A stretch of 24,613 nucleotides of DNA from Flavobacterium sp. (GTDB taxonomy: Bacteria; Bacteroidota; Bacteroidia; Flavobacteriales; Flavobacteriaceae). Shown piece after piece: positions 7,102-15,709 of this stretch (the stretch's first letter is position 1; each line of letters starts with the position of its first letter). A program made the position numbers and the translations under genes. Location of the stretch: the NCBI GenBank assembly GCA_018062725.1, contig JAGORP010000020.1, positions 1-24,613 on the forward strand. Reading direction: 5' to 3'. The notes under the pieces are model-generated. The model saw nothing but the letters and a program-made list of their open reading frames with translations. It ran no database searches and had not been told where the DNA came from.

Positions 7102-7731
7102 ATGGTAAAGATAGGTCTTGCGGATAATCATCCGGTGGTGCATTATGGCATACGTTCCTACTTCAAGGAACATTCAGATATTTCTCTTGTAGGAATTGTA
7201 GATAATTTCGAAATGGTAGAGGAAATGCTAAAACGCAAAGAAATTGATGTTTTAGTAATCGATTTAGAACTCAATGGATTGTCAAGTATAAATTTAATCA
7301 AAACACTTTTACGCGATTATCCAAAACTAAAAATTGTATTGTTTTCCAATCTTAACGAGCAAGTCTATGCTCCGAATGCCATAAAAGCAGGCGTATCTTC
7401 ATTTGTTGAAAAATCGGAAAAATTAGAAACCTTGGCTTCGACCATTATAAAAGTAAATCGAGGGGCTGTTATTTTTAGCGAAGCTGTAAAACGAAATATG
7501 GCTTTAATTTCAAAACAATCAAAATCAGAACGCTTGTACCGAAAATTATCCAGTCGAGAAGTGGAAGTTTTACGCTATTTATCGAATGGTAAAAAAAACA
7601 AGGAAGTCGCCGAAGCCCTGCATTTAAATGAAAAAACCATTAGTACGTATAAATTACGATTATTAGCCAAATTAAACGTCACCAATTTAGTAGATTTGGT
7701 CAATAAGGCAAAAACACTAGAAATCGTCTAA
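7102..7731 (+). CDS. NarL/FixJ-family response regulator, receiver plus LuxR HTH
   Basis: A 209-residue cytoplasmic two-component regulator. The N-terminal receiver (about 1-120) has an acidic pocket at Asp8, with Asn9 instead of the usual second acid. Asp54 is the phosphoacceptor, Ser82 replaces the common Thr, and Lys104 is conserved. The C-terminal LuxR-type helix-turn-helix (about 148-206) starts with L-S-S-R-E-V-E-V-L and contains N-K-E-V-A-E-A-L and K-T-I-S-T-Y-K. No histidine kinase is adjacent, so the partner is unknown. Its stop overlaps the dnaG stop by 4 nt on the opposite strand. Promoter motif at 7035-7066. Confidence 0.92.
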   Translation: MVKIGLADNHPVVHYGIRSYFKEHSDISLVGIVDNFEMVEEMLKRKEIDVLVIDLELNGLSSINLIKTLLRDYPKLKIVLFSNLNEQVYAPNAIKAGVSSFVEKSEKLETLASTIIKVNRGAVIFSEAVKRNMALISKQSKSERLYRKLSSREVEVLRYLSNGKKNKEVAEALHLNEKTISTYKLRLLAKLNVTNLVDLVNKAKTLEIV

Positions 7732-9704
7732 TAACGAGACATCACACGACCTAATTTACTCGAAAAATTACTAATTAATTTAGAATAATCCATTACCATC
7801 GAAAGGTTTTCAGAATTATCTGTTTGTTCCTCGTTTGTGATGGATTTTTTAATGTCTTCAATAATTTTGTTGACCAAATACCATCGTAAGCTTAATATGG
7901 TTTCGGAAACATACTGACTGATGGTTGTATTTTTTTGCTTTACATAAATTTGTTTGGCTTCCCAATTGTGTAGGGATACCTGCTCTTCATTCATTAAAAT
8001 AGTAGTTACTTCTTGCGATAATTCGGGCGAAAGCTGCATTAAATAATGTTCTATTTCGAATTTTTCATTTTGATTAAAATAAGCTATCAAATCATTGTAA
8101 ATAGCTTTAAAAATAGGGTTGGCTAATTCGACCTCATCTTCCTGAAGACTCAAATAAATGCGTTGAAAAACCTTATGGTGACTCATCTCTTTCACCTCTT
8201 GTAATTCCCCTTCTTCATTGGCTTTGTATAAAACATCTTCAAATTCTTCTTCAACATTACCATATAATAGAAGAATTTCAATAATTTTTCTTTCTAATTC
8301 ATATTGAACATCGACAGTAGCTTTTACCGACGCCACTTCATTTTTATAAACTTCGAAAGCTTTATTTTCCTGTTTAAGTTTTTTTCCCGCTTCTGTAATG
8401 TCTTTTTGAACCAATTGCGCCAAGGTATTAAACAATACTTCTTCCGAAATATCCATAATTCGAGCACATTCCTGGATGTAAATTTCACGCTTGATTCTAT
8501 CCGGAATTTTAGAAATACTCATGACCATATCGCGAATCAATTCGGCTTTTTTGATAGGATCATTTTTCGCATCTTTCATCAACAATGATGCTTTGAATTG
8601 AATAAAATCCATTGCATTTTCATCAAAATAACGCAATAATTCGTCATGCGGTGTTTTTCGAGCAAAACTATCCGGATCCTCACCATCAGGAAAGGTACAT
8701 ACTTTCACATTCATGCCTTCTTCGAGAATTAAATCGATTCCTCGTATCGACGCACGAAGTCCAGCGGCATCACCATCAAAAAGGACAGTAATATTTTTGG
8801 TAAGTCGGTTAATTAATCGAATTTGATCAGGAGTTAAAGCGGTTCCAGAAGACGATACTACATTTTCTATTCCCGCTTGATGCATTTGAATCACATCGGT
8901 ATACCCTTCGCACAAATAACAATTATCTTGCTTGGCGATGGCTTGTTTGGCGTGAAAAATTCCGTACAAAACTTTTGACTTGTGGTAAATCTCACTTTCA
9001 GGCGAATTGACATATTTGGCCACTTTTTTATCGTTGGCTAAAATACGTCCACCAAAACCCAAAACACGTCCCGACATGCTTTGAATTGGAAACATCACAC
9101 GGCCTTTAAATCGATCAAAATGACGGCCATCTTCCCGAGGAATTGTTAACCCCGTTTTCTCCAGAAATTCTAATTTATACCCTTGTCCAAGGGCTTCTTT
9201 GGTCAAAGCATCCCAATTTTCGGGTGAAAATCCTAGTCCGAATTTTTTGATCGTCTCTTGAGAGAACCCTCTTTCTTTGAAGTATGACAAGCCAATTGCT
9301 TGCCCTTCATCGGTATTGAGCATTGCATTTTGAAAGTACTTTTGAGCAAATTCAGAAACCAGATACATGCTTTCCTTTTCATTGGCTTCGACGATATCTT
9401 CTGCCGATTGCTCGGTTTCTTCAATTTCGATATTGTACTTTTTGGCTAAATATCTAATCGCTTCCGGATACGAAAAATGTTCATGTTCCATTAAAAAAGT
9501 CACCGCATTACCGCCTTTTCCTGAACTAAAATCTTTCCAGATTTGTTTGACTGGCGACACCATAAAAGACGGTGATTTTTCTTCAGAAAACGGACTCAAC
9601 CCTTTCAGATTACTTCCAGCCCGCTTTAAATTTACAAAATCACCAATAACCTCCTCTACTCGGGCAGTTTCAAAAACAGTTTCTATGGTACTTTTAGATA
9701 TCAT
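7728..9704 (-). CDS. dnaG: DNA primase DnaG with degenerate zinc-binding site
   Basis: A 658-residue bacterial primase that makes RNA primers at the replication fork with the DnaB helicase. The order is N-terminal CHC2-like domain (about 1-100), RNA polymerase/TOPRIM core with E-G-Y-T-D at 266-270 and D-G-D-A-A-G at 310-315, then a C-terminal helicase-interaction part. The usual zinc ligands are replaced: S-P-F-S at 37-40 where C-P-F-H is normal, and D58/S61 where C-x2-C is normal. The fold otherwise seems kept (S-G-K-G-G follows). An upstream TTG at 9722 is in frame but overlaps the -7 box, so I use the ATG at 9702-9704. It ends tail to tail with the response regulator, overlapping by 4 nt. 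Confidence 0.95.
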   Translation of the reverse strand: MISKSTIETVFETARVEEVIGDFVNLKRAGSNLKGLSPFSEEKSPSFMVSPVKQIWKDFSSGKGGNAVTFLMEHEHFSYPEAIRYLAKKYNIEIEETEQSAEDIVEANEKESMYLVSEFAQKYFQNAMLNTDEGQAIGLSYFKERGFSQETIKKFGLGFSPENWDALTKEALGQGYKLEFLEKTGLTIPREDGRHFDRFKGRVMFPIQSMSGRVLGFGGRILANDKKVAKYVNSPESEIYHKSKVLYGIFHAKQAIAKQDNCYLCEGYTDVIQMHQAGIENVVSSSGTALTPDQIRLINRLTKNITVLFDGDAAGLRASIRGIDLILEEGMNVKVCTFPDGEDPDSFARKTPHDELLRYFDENAMDFIQFKASLLMKDAKNDPIKKAELIRDMVMSISKIPDRIKREIYIQECARIMDISEEVLFNTLAQLVQKDITEAGKKLKQENKAFEVYKNEVASVKATVDVQYELERKIIEILLLYGNVEEEFEDVLYKANEEGELQEVKEMSHHKVFQRIYLSLQEDEVELANPIFKAIYNDLIAYFNQNEKFEIEHYLMQLSPELSQEVTTILMNEEQVSLHNWEAKQIYVKQKNTTISQYVSETILSLRWYLVNKIIEDIKKSITNEEQTDNSENLSMVMDYSKLISNFSSKLGRVMSRY

Positions 9705-9719
9705 TATGCAGTTAAAGTT

Positions 9720-9727
9720 CAAAGATA
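9720..9727 (-). promoter_or_regulatory. -7 box of dnaG (TATCTTTG)
   Basis: Perfect TAnnTTTG on the minus strand, 15 nt upstream of the chosen ATG, giving a very short leader. No clear TTG at -33. It also argues against the longer TTG start at 9722. Confidence 0.5.
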
Positions 9728-9754
9728 CAAAGTTAGTTGGGATTACCTAAAACG

Positions 9755-9785
9755 AAAAAACGCTTTCCCATGGGAAAGCGTTTTT
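9755..9785. terminator. Bidirectional rho-independent terminator
   Basis: A perfect 20-bp palindrome, CGCTTTCCCATGGGAAAGCG, at 9761-9780 is flanked by AAAAAA on the left and TTTTT on the right. It works in either direction and sits between the stop of the beta-helix-like gene and the dnaG promoter, so its natural job is to end the 11041-9803 transcript. Confidence 0.9.
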
Positions 9786-9802
9786 CTATATTTTAAATTG
9801 AC

Positions 9803-11041
9803 TTAATTTAAACGGAAATCCGGTTTCTTTTTGATATCGTTATTTTTGAACAAATTCATGATACCCTTTGACGTTACATACAATGTTTTATTATTAGCTG
9901 TAAACCAGTTATTAACCGATTCTACCGGAGATAAAATCTCATTTGTAAACACTGCGGTACAACTATCTACTGTTGTATTTGAAATTTTAATTTGTTTAAA
10001 ATTATTGTCGGCCAAATATTTGTCGTCTAATGCAATAAAACTAGCAAATCCTGCAACCACACAATCTTTCATTTCAAGGAAAGAATCTGATTTTAATGAA
10101 ATTGCTTCTTTAACCAAACCTTGATTGTTCACTTCGTTACTAACCATCGTAACGTTATTTAGTTTAATAACACTTTTTTTCTTAGTAGCATCAAAGTTTT
10201 CTATTTTATCGTAAGAATCGATTTCCATACATCTAGAACGTGTATTATCGGAAATAAATGGACTACGAATAACAATACTATTATTTACTGTACATTGAAT
10301 TCCCATAGAGAAATCAAAATCGTCATCGGCATTGTTAAAAGAAATAAAATTATTAATATCTACAACACCCCCAATTACTTCAACGGCATCATCTTTGGCA
10401 AAACTAACTTGAACATGATCAACGATGGTTCCGCTTCCAACAGCTCCTAGTGTTAAACCGTTAAGCATTGTTTTTGCATCGATTTTTTTTCCAGCAAATT
10501 CAATTCTTACATATTTTAAAACGCCCGAACTACCTTTTTCATTGGTTCCTCCAAAATTATTGTATAATGGATTTGGATCATAAATAGAAGAAATTACACC
10601 GCCGTGTCTGTTCAAAGGTCCGTCACCATATAAAATAACACCGCCCCAGTCACCTGCTTTTCTATCAGCAGTAGACTTACTTGAGGTAAACACAATAGGA
10701 TCAGATTCTTTTCCTTCAGCTATTAATTTAGAACCTCTGGTGATCACCAAAGTTCCTCCTGTATCATAATCACCTCGAATTACGGTCCCTGGTTCGATCG
10801 TTAAGGTCGCGTTATTTGACACATAAACGGTACCCATTAATACGTATACGTTTCTTTTAGAAAGTGTAGTGTTTTCGGCAATTACTCCCGAAAGAATGTT
10901 AGTAGGTTGATTGTATTCTACTGCTTTAGGTTTGAAATTTGTCCAACCATTAAACCAATTATCACCCGTAATCCCTTGTTGGTTTTGAGCTATGGCAGTT
11001 GTAAAAGCAAATAATGCAACTAAAATAGATTTGATTTTCAT
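9803..11041 (-). CDS. Exported protein with right-handed beta-helix-like repeats
   Basis: A 412-residue protein with a cleavable signal peptide (basic M-K-I-K start, hydrophobic core, A-I-A-Q cleavage site near residue 19). The mature part resembles secreted beta-helix proteins of Bacteroidota, with irregular repeats of short strands and motifs such as L-T-I-E-P-G-T-V-I-R-G and D-W-G-G-V-I-L-Y-G followed by stacks of N/D-rich turns. No catalytic motif is apparent and I see no type IX secretion C-terminal domain. It probably resides in the periplasm or on the outer surface. An in-frame start 12 codons upstream (11077) is possible, but the ATG at 11041 gives the standard signal peptide. It stands alone between two terminators. 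Confidence 0.78.
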   Translation of the reverse strand: MKIKSILVALFAFTTAIAQNQQGITGDNWFNGWTNFKPKAVEYNQPTNILSGVIAENTTLSKRNVYVLMGTVYVSNNATLTIEPGTVIRGDYDTGGTLVITRGSKLIAEGKESDPIVFTSSKSTADRKAGDWGGVILYGDGPLNRHGGVISSIYDPNPLYNNFGGTNEKGSSGVLKYVRIEFAGKKIDAKTMLNGLTLGAVGSGTIVDHVQVSFAKDDAVEVIGGVVDINNFISFNNADDDFDFSMGIQCTVNNSIVIRSPFISDNTRSRCMEIDSYDKIENFDATKKKSVIKLNNVTMVSNEVNNQGLVKEAISLKSDSFLEMKDCVVAGFASFIALDDKYLADNNFKQIKISNTTVDSCTAVFTNEILSPVESVNNWFTANNKTLYVTSKGIMNLFKNNDIKKKPDFRLN

Positions 11042-11126
11042 TGAGGTTTGTTTTTTATTAATAGTAAAAGTAGTCATTACATTTTAAATTTTCAAAATAT
11101 AACCTTAAGCTTTTGTTATTTTTCAT

Positions 11127-11158
11127 AAAAAAAAGTGTTTCCGACTAGAAACACCTTT
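11127..11158 (-). terminator. Terminator after the outer-membrane barrel gene
   Basis: On the minus strand GTGTTTC (complement of 11148-11154) pairs with GAAACAC (complement of 11135-11141) around a 6-nt loop and is followed by a run of eight T. It ends the sigma-factor operon 13519-11180. Confidence 0.85.
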
Positions 11159-11179
11159 TCAATAACTATGCCAAAAAAA

Positions 11180-12232
11180 TTAATTAAAATCGAAACGCAC
11201 TCCCATTGAAATATTATTTTGATCTACTGTATTGTTTTTAAACAATGGATTTAAATCGTATTTCACATATAAACTGGCTTCTTGATAACCTATGTAAGCT
11301 CCTAAACCATATACAAAATCATTGGTATTAAAACTTCCTTTTGACTTGCTTGTTACATCATTCCCGTAAATATCTTCGTACTTTAAGATTTGTTTTGTTT
11401 TCACATTGGCCCCTGCAAAACCTCCCAAACCAAATCGGAAACTTTTATGTGTTTCAAAAAACGGCTTCCCTTGGTAGTCTTTTTTACCAGAAAAATCAAA
11501 CTCTAAATACAAAGGCACTACTAAATTCACATTGCGTAATCTGGAATCTTCTAAGACAATTGCGGATGTTTGTAAGTTGGTTTGCTTTCCATTCTCTACG
11601 AAATAACGATTATCGGTAGGGCGTAAATTATTGTATTGAACAGATCCTCCGTATTTAAAATGTAATAAATTGTTGTTTTTTAAAATTCGAGTATTAAAAC
11701 TCCATCCCAACTCGTAGAAATGTGAACCCCAGTATCTAAAATCAGAATGTGCTACCGCTTTATTGGTTACCAAATTGTTGACACCAGCTGCAAAAACCAA
11801 TTGAGAAGTCGTTCTTTTTTCGGATACTTTTGTGGTATCTCCTAACCCTCCAACTCGGACTTTAATTCCTTTTCCATACATTTTACCATAGCGTTTTGCG
11901 GTATCTAAGGTGGCAATTCTACCTTCCACTTTTTCTTTAACCAATACGGTTAATTTTTGCTCTTCAATTGCTACTCTTGTTTCAATTTTTGAAGCTGTTT
12001 CTTCTGCTAATTTTAGTTTTTTTTCATCGGCTTGATTTCTGTCGATTAAACCTTTTTCAAGTTCGTTATTCACGAGTTCAATTTGACTTTTCAAGAATGC
12101 TTTTTCTTCTTTGGTGATTTTTTCAATCTGATAGGCTATTTTTTTGGCCTTCTGTTCAAAAGTTTCTTGTCCGTACGTTTTACTAAATGTCGCTAAAACT
12201 AAAATTCCTAAATAAATTACTACATTTTTCAT
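11180..12232 (-). CDS. Predicted outer-membrane beta-barrel protein with coiled-coil N-domain
   Basis: A 350-residue exported protein. The signal peptide is about residues 1-22, with a Y-G-Q cleavage site. Residues 25-110 are Lys/Glu-rich and helical with likely coiled-coil, and would lie in the periplasm. From about 140 to the end there are alternating hydrophobic strands with aromatic girdles, closing with a strand ending in Phe-Asp-Phe-Asn, typical of outer-membrane beta-barrels. Ligand or transport role unknown. It is third in an operon behind an ECF sigma factor and an anti-sigma-like membrane protein (23-nt gap), so it may be a target or sensor of that system, as is common for flavobacterial sigma operons. 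Confidence 0.75.
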   Translation of the reverse strand: MKNVVIYLGILVLATFSKTYGQETFEQKAKKIAYQIEKITKEEKAFLKSQIELVNNELEKGLIDRNQADEKKLKLAEETASKIETRVAIEEQKLTVLVKEKVEGRIATLDTAKRYGKMYGKGIKVRVGGLGDTTKVSEKRTTSQLVFAAGVNNLVTNKAVAHSDFRYWGSHFYELGWSFNTRILKNNNLLHFKYGGSVQYNNLRPTDNRYFVENGKQTNLQTSAIVLEDSRLRNVNLVVPLYLEFDFSGKKDYQGKPFFETHKSFRFGLGGFAGANVKTKQILKYEDIYGNDVTSKSKGSFNTNDFVYGLGAYIGYQEASLYVKYDLNPLFKNNTVDQNNISMGVRFDFN

Positions 12233-12255
12233 ACTGTTCCTTTTTTGATGATGAT

Positions 12256-12972
12256 TTATTGATTATTTGATGATTCTTCTAAATTTCTACTGGCAAAGGA
12301 TTCTTTGGCATCCTTATAGTTTTTCAACATTGATTTCATTACTTTTTGACGAAAAGTTAGGGTTACTTCTCCTTCTACTTGATTTAATAACGCATTCGCG
12401 TCTACTTTTAATTTCGGTTTTGAATGGGTTTTATTTTCTGCGACAGCTTCTTTGTTTTCAATAGATAACGGCGCTTCATTTCTTAGTACAGCAATAGGCA
12501 TCTCTTCTGTTTTTTCTTTTTTAACCTGAGCAATATTACTGTTATACTCTTGGTTTTTGGTTTCGGAAGATTGCACAAGCAGCTCTTGATTGACGGTCGT
12601 TTTTAGTGTCGTTTTTGTTTTTTCGGCAACACTCTTTGCTTCTTTTATTTCAGCATTTGAAAATATCTCATTTTGAACCAAATCGGTCTTATTAGTATTT
12701 AGTTTCGTCTCTTCATTTGAGCTTTCCACAACTTTTTCATTACTTTTAAATTGTTGGTTTTGACTTTCATTTTGCGTAAGAAAAACATAACCAACACCTA
12801 AAAACAAGATAAATCCAGCGGCCATTTTCAGCCAAGGGAAACGGTTTTTTGTTGCACTTTCTTCTTGCACCGAAAGCATGGCGTCTAACCGATCCCAAGC
12901 GTGAACATAAGGCTTAATTTCTCTAGCATTCAGCTTTTCTCGTATTTGATTTTCTACTTTATTCGGTTCCAT
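12256..12972 (-). CDS. Single-pass membrane protein, probable anti-sigma factor
   Basis: A 238-residue protein with a short cytoplasmic N-domain (about 1-46, containing W-D-R-L-D), one transmembrane helix at about 48-66, and a long low-complexity periplasmic region rich in Lys, Glu, Asn and Thr ending in a conserved-looking helix. There is no zinc-binding H-x3-C-x2-C motif of the ZAS type. Its start overlaps the sigma-factor stop by 14 nt. That coupling and the topology are what one expects of an anti-sigma factor that holds the sigma at the membrane. Direct sequence recognition is weak, so the role is inferred mostly from context. Confidence 0.68.
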   Translation of the reverse strand: MEPNKVENQIREKLNAREIKPYVHAWDRLDAMLSVQEESATKNRFPWLKMAAGFILFLGVGYVFLTQNESQNQQFKSNEKVVESSNEETKLNTNKTDLVQNEIFSNAEIKEAKSVAEKTKTTLKTTVNQELLVQSSETKNQEYNSNIAQVKKEKTEEMPIAVLRNEAPLSIENKEAVAENKTHSKPKLKVDANALLNQVEGEVTLTFRQKVMKSMLKNYKDAKESFASRNLEESSNNQ

Positions 12973-13519
12973 TGCTGTAATTTTTTAATTGGTTGATTTG
13001 GTTGGCCAACATTTTTCTAGCGTGTGACAATTGCGATTTTGAAGTTCCTTCATTAATCTGTAGCATTTTAGCAATTTCGTGGTGCTTATATCCTTCCACT
13101 ACATATAAATTAAAGACCATTTTGTAACCGTCAGGTAATTGATCTATTAAAAACTGTATGTCTTCTACCGACAATTGACTTTCAATATTATTGGTTGTTT
13201 CTTCGAAATAATTCTCATCGTCAATGAATTTTACTTGCTTTTGCACTCGCAGATAGGAAATACATTCGTTAATCATTATTCTTCGAATCCAGCCTTCAAA
13301 ACTTCCTTTGTTTTCAAAATTTTTCAAATGAACGAATACTTTCATAAAGGCTGTGATCATAACATCTTCAGCTAGATGCACATCTTTTACATACTGCCTA
13401 CAAACGCTCAACATTTTGGAAGAAAATGTAGCATATATCTTTTGTTGTGCTTGTCTATTATTTTGGACAGCCAATTCGATTAATGCGTTTTCCTCTTGAT
13501 GTAAATTAATTACCTTCAT
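12959..13519 (-). CDS. ECF-type RNA polymerase sigma factor (sigma-70 family)
   Basis: A 186-residue sigma factor with only regions 2 and 4. Region 2 spans about residues 15-95 and includes A-E-D-V-M-I-T-A-F-M-K-V-F and G-S-F-E-G-W-I-R-R-I. Region 4 spans about 125-180 with D-G-Y-K-M-V-F-N-L and a helix-turn-helix H-H-E-I-A-K-M-L-Q-I-N-E-G-T-S-K-S-Q. It directs polymerase to a small regulon, probably including its own operon. Two ATGs are possible, 13531 and 13519. I prefer 13519 because it has the A-rich leader seen elsewhere here and begins with the family-typical M-K-V-I-N-L-H. It is coupled to the next gene by a 14-nt overlap. Confidence 0.92.
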   Translation of the reverse strand: MKVINLHQEENALIELAVQNNRQAQQKIYATFSSKMLSVCRQYVKDVHLAEDVMITAFMKVFVHLKNFENKGSFEGWIRRIMINECISYLRVQKQVKFIDDENYFEETTNNIESQLSVEDIQFLIDQLPDGYKMVFNLYVVEGYKHHEIAKMLQINEGTSKSQLSHARKMLANQINQLKNYSNGTE

Positions 13520-13621
13520 ATTTTTAAACATAGGAAGAGGGTTGGAATTTTATTTTGTAACGCTCTTCTAATAACATAGACGCGATACTATTAAAAATGG
13601 TTGCATGAGGTTGAAAAAAAA

Positions 13622-14602
13622 TTATTTTTTTCTTTCGATCACATAATTGACCATTAAAATCAAGGATTCTTTATAAGTAGAATTTGGAAAAGAAGCGATT
13701 AGAGATAGTGCTTCTTGCTGAAATTGAATCATTTTTTGCTCGGCGTAGGTCAAACCACCATTATTTTTTACAAAGGCGATGACTTCTTTTACCCGTTTTT
13801 TATCTTTATTATGATTTTTTACTGAATTGATTACCCAGTTTTTTTCTTTTTCCGAACAATTATTTAAAACATGAATAAGTGGTAAAGTCATTTTCTGTTC
13901 CTTAATATCTATTCCGGTAGGTTTCCCGATAGCTTCTTCGGTATAATCGAATAAATCGTCTTTAATTTGAAAAGCCATTCCGATAAGTTCACCAAATTTT
14001 CGCATTTTCTCCACCAGTGTATCATCTTCCGGTTTCACAGAACAAGCTCCTAAGGCACAACAAGCGGCAATTAAAGTCGCTGTTTTTTGGCGGATGATTT
14101 CATAATAAATGTCTTCGGTAATGTCTAGTCGGCGGGCTTTTTCAATTTGAAGCAACTCCCCTTCACTCATTTCCCGAACGGCCACCGAAATAATTTTCAA
14201 TAAATCGAAATCACCATTATCAATCGAAAGTAACAATCCTTTTGAAAGCAAAAAATCACCCACTAAAACCGCAATTTTATTTTTCCACAGGGCATTAATA
14301 GAGAAAAATCCGCGACGACGATTACTATCATCCACCACATCATCGTGCACCAAAGTGGCAGTATGAATTAACTCGATAACCAAAGCTCCACGATAGGTTC
14401 TTTCTAATACTTCGCCACCAGAAATCATTTTAGCCGTTAAGAAAACAAACATCGGTCGCATTTGTTTTCCTTTTCGATTTACAATATAATAAGTGATTCG
14501 ATTTAACAGCGCCACTTTAGAAGACATCGAGTTTTGAAACTTTTTTTCGAAAAGTTCCATCTCATGAAGTATCGGTGTTTTTATTTGCGAAGTAATATCC
14601 AT
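13622..14602 (-). CDS. Trans-polyprenyl diphosphate synthase (long-chain)
   Basis: A 326-residue prenyltransferase that condenses isopentenyl diphosphate units onto an allylic primer, most likely making the menaquinone side chain. G-K-Q-M-R-P is at residues 45-50, the first aspartate-rich motif H-D-D-V-V-D-D at 86-92 and the second D-D-L-F-D at 215-219, with K-x-T and G-x-F-Q-I-K motifs in order. Residues before the first motif include Ala-Thr-Leu rather than bulky aromatics, which fits a long-chain product (octaprenyl class), but chain length cannot be fixed by eye. A strong promoter ends only 8 nt before the ATG. Confidence 0.92.
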   Translation of the reverse strand: MDITSQIKTPILHEMELFEKKFQNSMSSKVALLNRITYYIVNRKGKQMRPMFVFLTAKMISGGEVLERTYRGALVIELIHTATLVHDDVVDDSNRRRGFFSINALWKNKIAVLVGDFLLSKGLLLSIDNGDFDLLKIISVAVREMSEGELLQIEKARRLDITEDIYYEIIRQKTATLIAACCALGACSVKPEDDTLVEKMRKFGELIGMAFQIKDDLFDYTEEAIGKPTGIDIKEQKMTLPLIHVLNNCSEKEKNWVINSVKNHNKDKKRVKEVIAFVKNNGGLTYAEQKMIQFQQEALSLIASFPNSTYKESLILMVNYVIERKK

Positions 14603-14610
14603 TAGAATTC

Positions 14611-14640
14611 CAAAGATATAATAATTAACCGGAAACCAAA
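14611..14640 (-). promoter_or_regulatory. Promoter of polyprenyl synthase (TTTG-N18-TATCTTTG)
   Basis: On the minus strand TTTG at 14640-14637 is followed after 18 bp by TATCTTTG at 14618-14611, a near-ideal Bacteroidota promoter. The ATG begins only 8 nt after the -7 box, so transcription would begin within a few bases of the start codon. Confidence 0.7.
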
Positions 14641-14749
14641 AAATGTTAAAATTTCAAATCGAATTAAACCTATTTATTTTCTTTTAGTCTTACTTTTAAA
14701 AGGTCAAAAAAAAAATTGCTTTTATATTTTTTTCCTAAACCTTTTGCTA

Positions 14750-14757
14750 TATATTTG
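14750..14757 (+). promoter_or_regulatory. -7 box of the 14782 lipoprotein gene (TATATTTG)
   Basis: Perfect TAnnTTTG, 24 nt upstream of the first plausible ATG. It excludes the in-frame upstream starts from 14716 as real. No good TTG at -33. Confidence 0.5.
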
Positions 14758-14781
14758 CCTTATCCTCAAACTTTTAAAACA

Positions 14782-15609
14782 ATGATTATGAGAAATAAAA
14801 TTTTGATGCTTTTCACAGTAGCTACTGTTACTTTTACAAGCTGTACAAAAGATGAAAACACAAGCCAGCCGTTGTCTTCTGCCGACATGATTGCAGAGGC
14901 TAGAATTGATGCTGCTATTGATGATATTAGTATTTTGGTGGAAAATCAATATCTTACTCAGGAAGCTGAAGCTAAAAGACAAGCCGCTCCTGCTTCTCTT
15001 TTACCTCCATGTGCTGTTGTAACTGTAGATCGTACTTTTACTTCATGGACAAGAACTGTTGATTTTGGAGTTACCGGATGTGAAATGGCAAACGGAACTG
15101 TTTTCAGAGGAAAAATCATTATGCATTTTGATACTGATTTTGACACATTAAACACTACTATTTCGTATTCATTTGATAATTTCTACCACAACGATGATCT
15201 AATAGTAGGAGACAAAACAATGACACGAGTAAGTGAAAATGCTAATGGAAATCCAGAAACTAGATTCGAAATTGACATGCATATTACTTTTGCAAATGGA
15301 AGTGAGTATGATCGCCAAGGAGTTCGTGTGAGAGAATTTGCAGAAGGACATGACACTTGGAATTTTTCTGATGACGTTCATGTTATAACTGGAAGTTCTA
15401 CAACTATTTTCCCTGATGGTTCTGTTGATTCTTCTGAGATTACAACACCAATTAGAAGAGCTTTCGCTTGTCGATATACTTCTGAAGGAGTAGTAGAATT
15501 ACACAGAAATAGTGATGTTGCTATCATCGATTTCGGAAACGGAGACTGTGACAATATTGCGCTATTAACTATTAATGGAACAACAAGAGAAATCAGACTT
15601 CTTTTTTAA
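14782..15609 (+). CDS. Lipoprotein of unknown function
   Basis: A 275-residue lipoprotein. The signal has M-R-N-K, a hydrophobic core and T-F-T-S-C with the lipidated Cys at residue 21 (19 if the ATG at 14788 is used), followed by T-K-D-E. The mature part has an Ala/Asp-rich helical start and then a mostly beta region of roughly 190 residues. It contains four cysteines besides the lipid Cys (in P-P-C-A, G-C-E, A-C-R and D-C-D), which could form disulfides. I do not recognise the family. It is a single-gene unit between its own promoter and a terminator, convergent with the muramidase gene. Confidence 0.82.
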   Translation: MIMRNKILMLFTVATVTFTSCTKDENTSQPLSSADMIAEARIDAAIDDISILVENQYLTQEAEAKRQAAPASLLPPCAVVTVDRTFTSWTRTVDFGVTGCEMANGTVFRGKIIMHFDTDFDTLNTTISYSFDNFYHNDDLIVGDKTMTRVSENANGNPETRFEIDMHITFANGSEYDRQGVRVREFAEGHDTWNFSDDVHVITGSSTTIFPDGSVDSSEITTPIRRAFACRYTSEGVVELHRNSDVAIIDFGNGDCDNIALLTINGTTREIRLLF

Positions 15610-15632
15610 TCGAAGTCCAAATAATAAAAAAG

Positions 15633-15662
15633 AAGGCTCACTAATTTAGCGGGCCTTTTTTT
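15633..15662 (+). terminator. Terminator of the 14782 lipoprotein gene
   Basis: An 11-bp stem with one mismatch and one G-T pair (15633-15643 with 15647-15657, loop ATT), followed by eight T. A-rich sequence on the left side means it may also stop transcripts from the convergent muramidase gene. Confidence 0.85.
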
Positions 15663-15709
15663 ATACTTCTTTTTTGTGATTGCTTCAATCTTATTGCTCG
15701 TTTTATACT

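Noticed and set aside
9704..9722. Longer dnaG from a TTG at 9722
   Set aside because: That start overlaps the TATCTTTG -7 box; the family N-terminus begins at the ATG at 9704.
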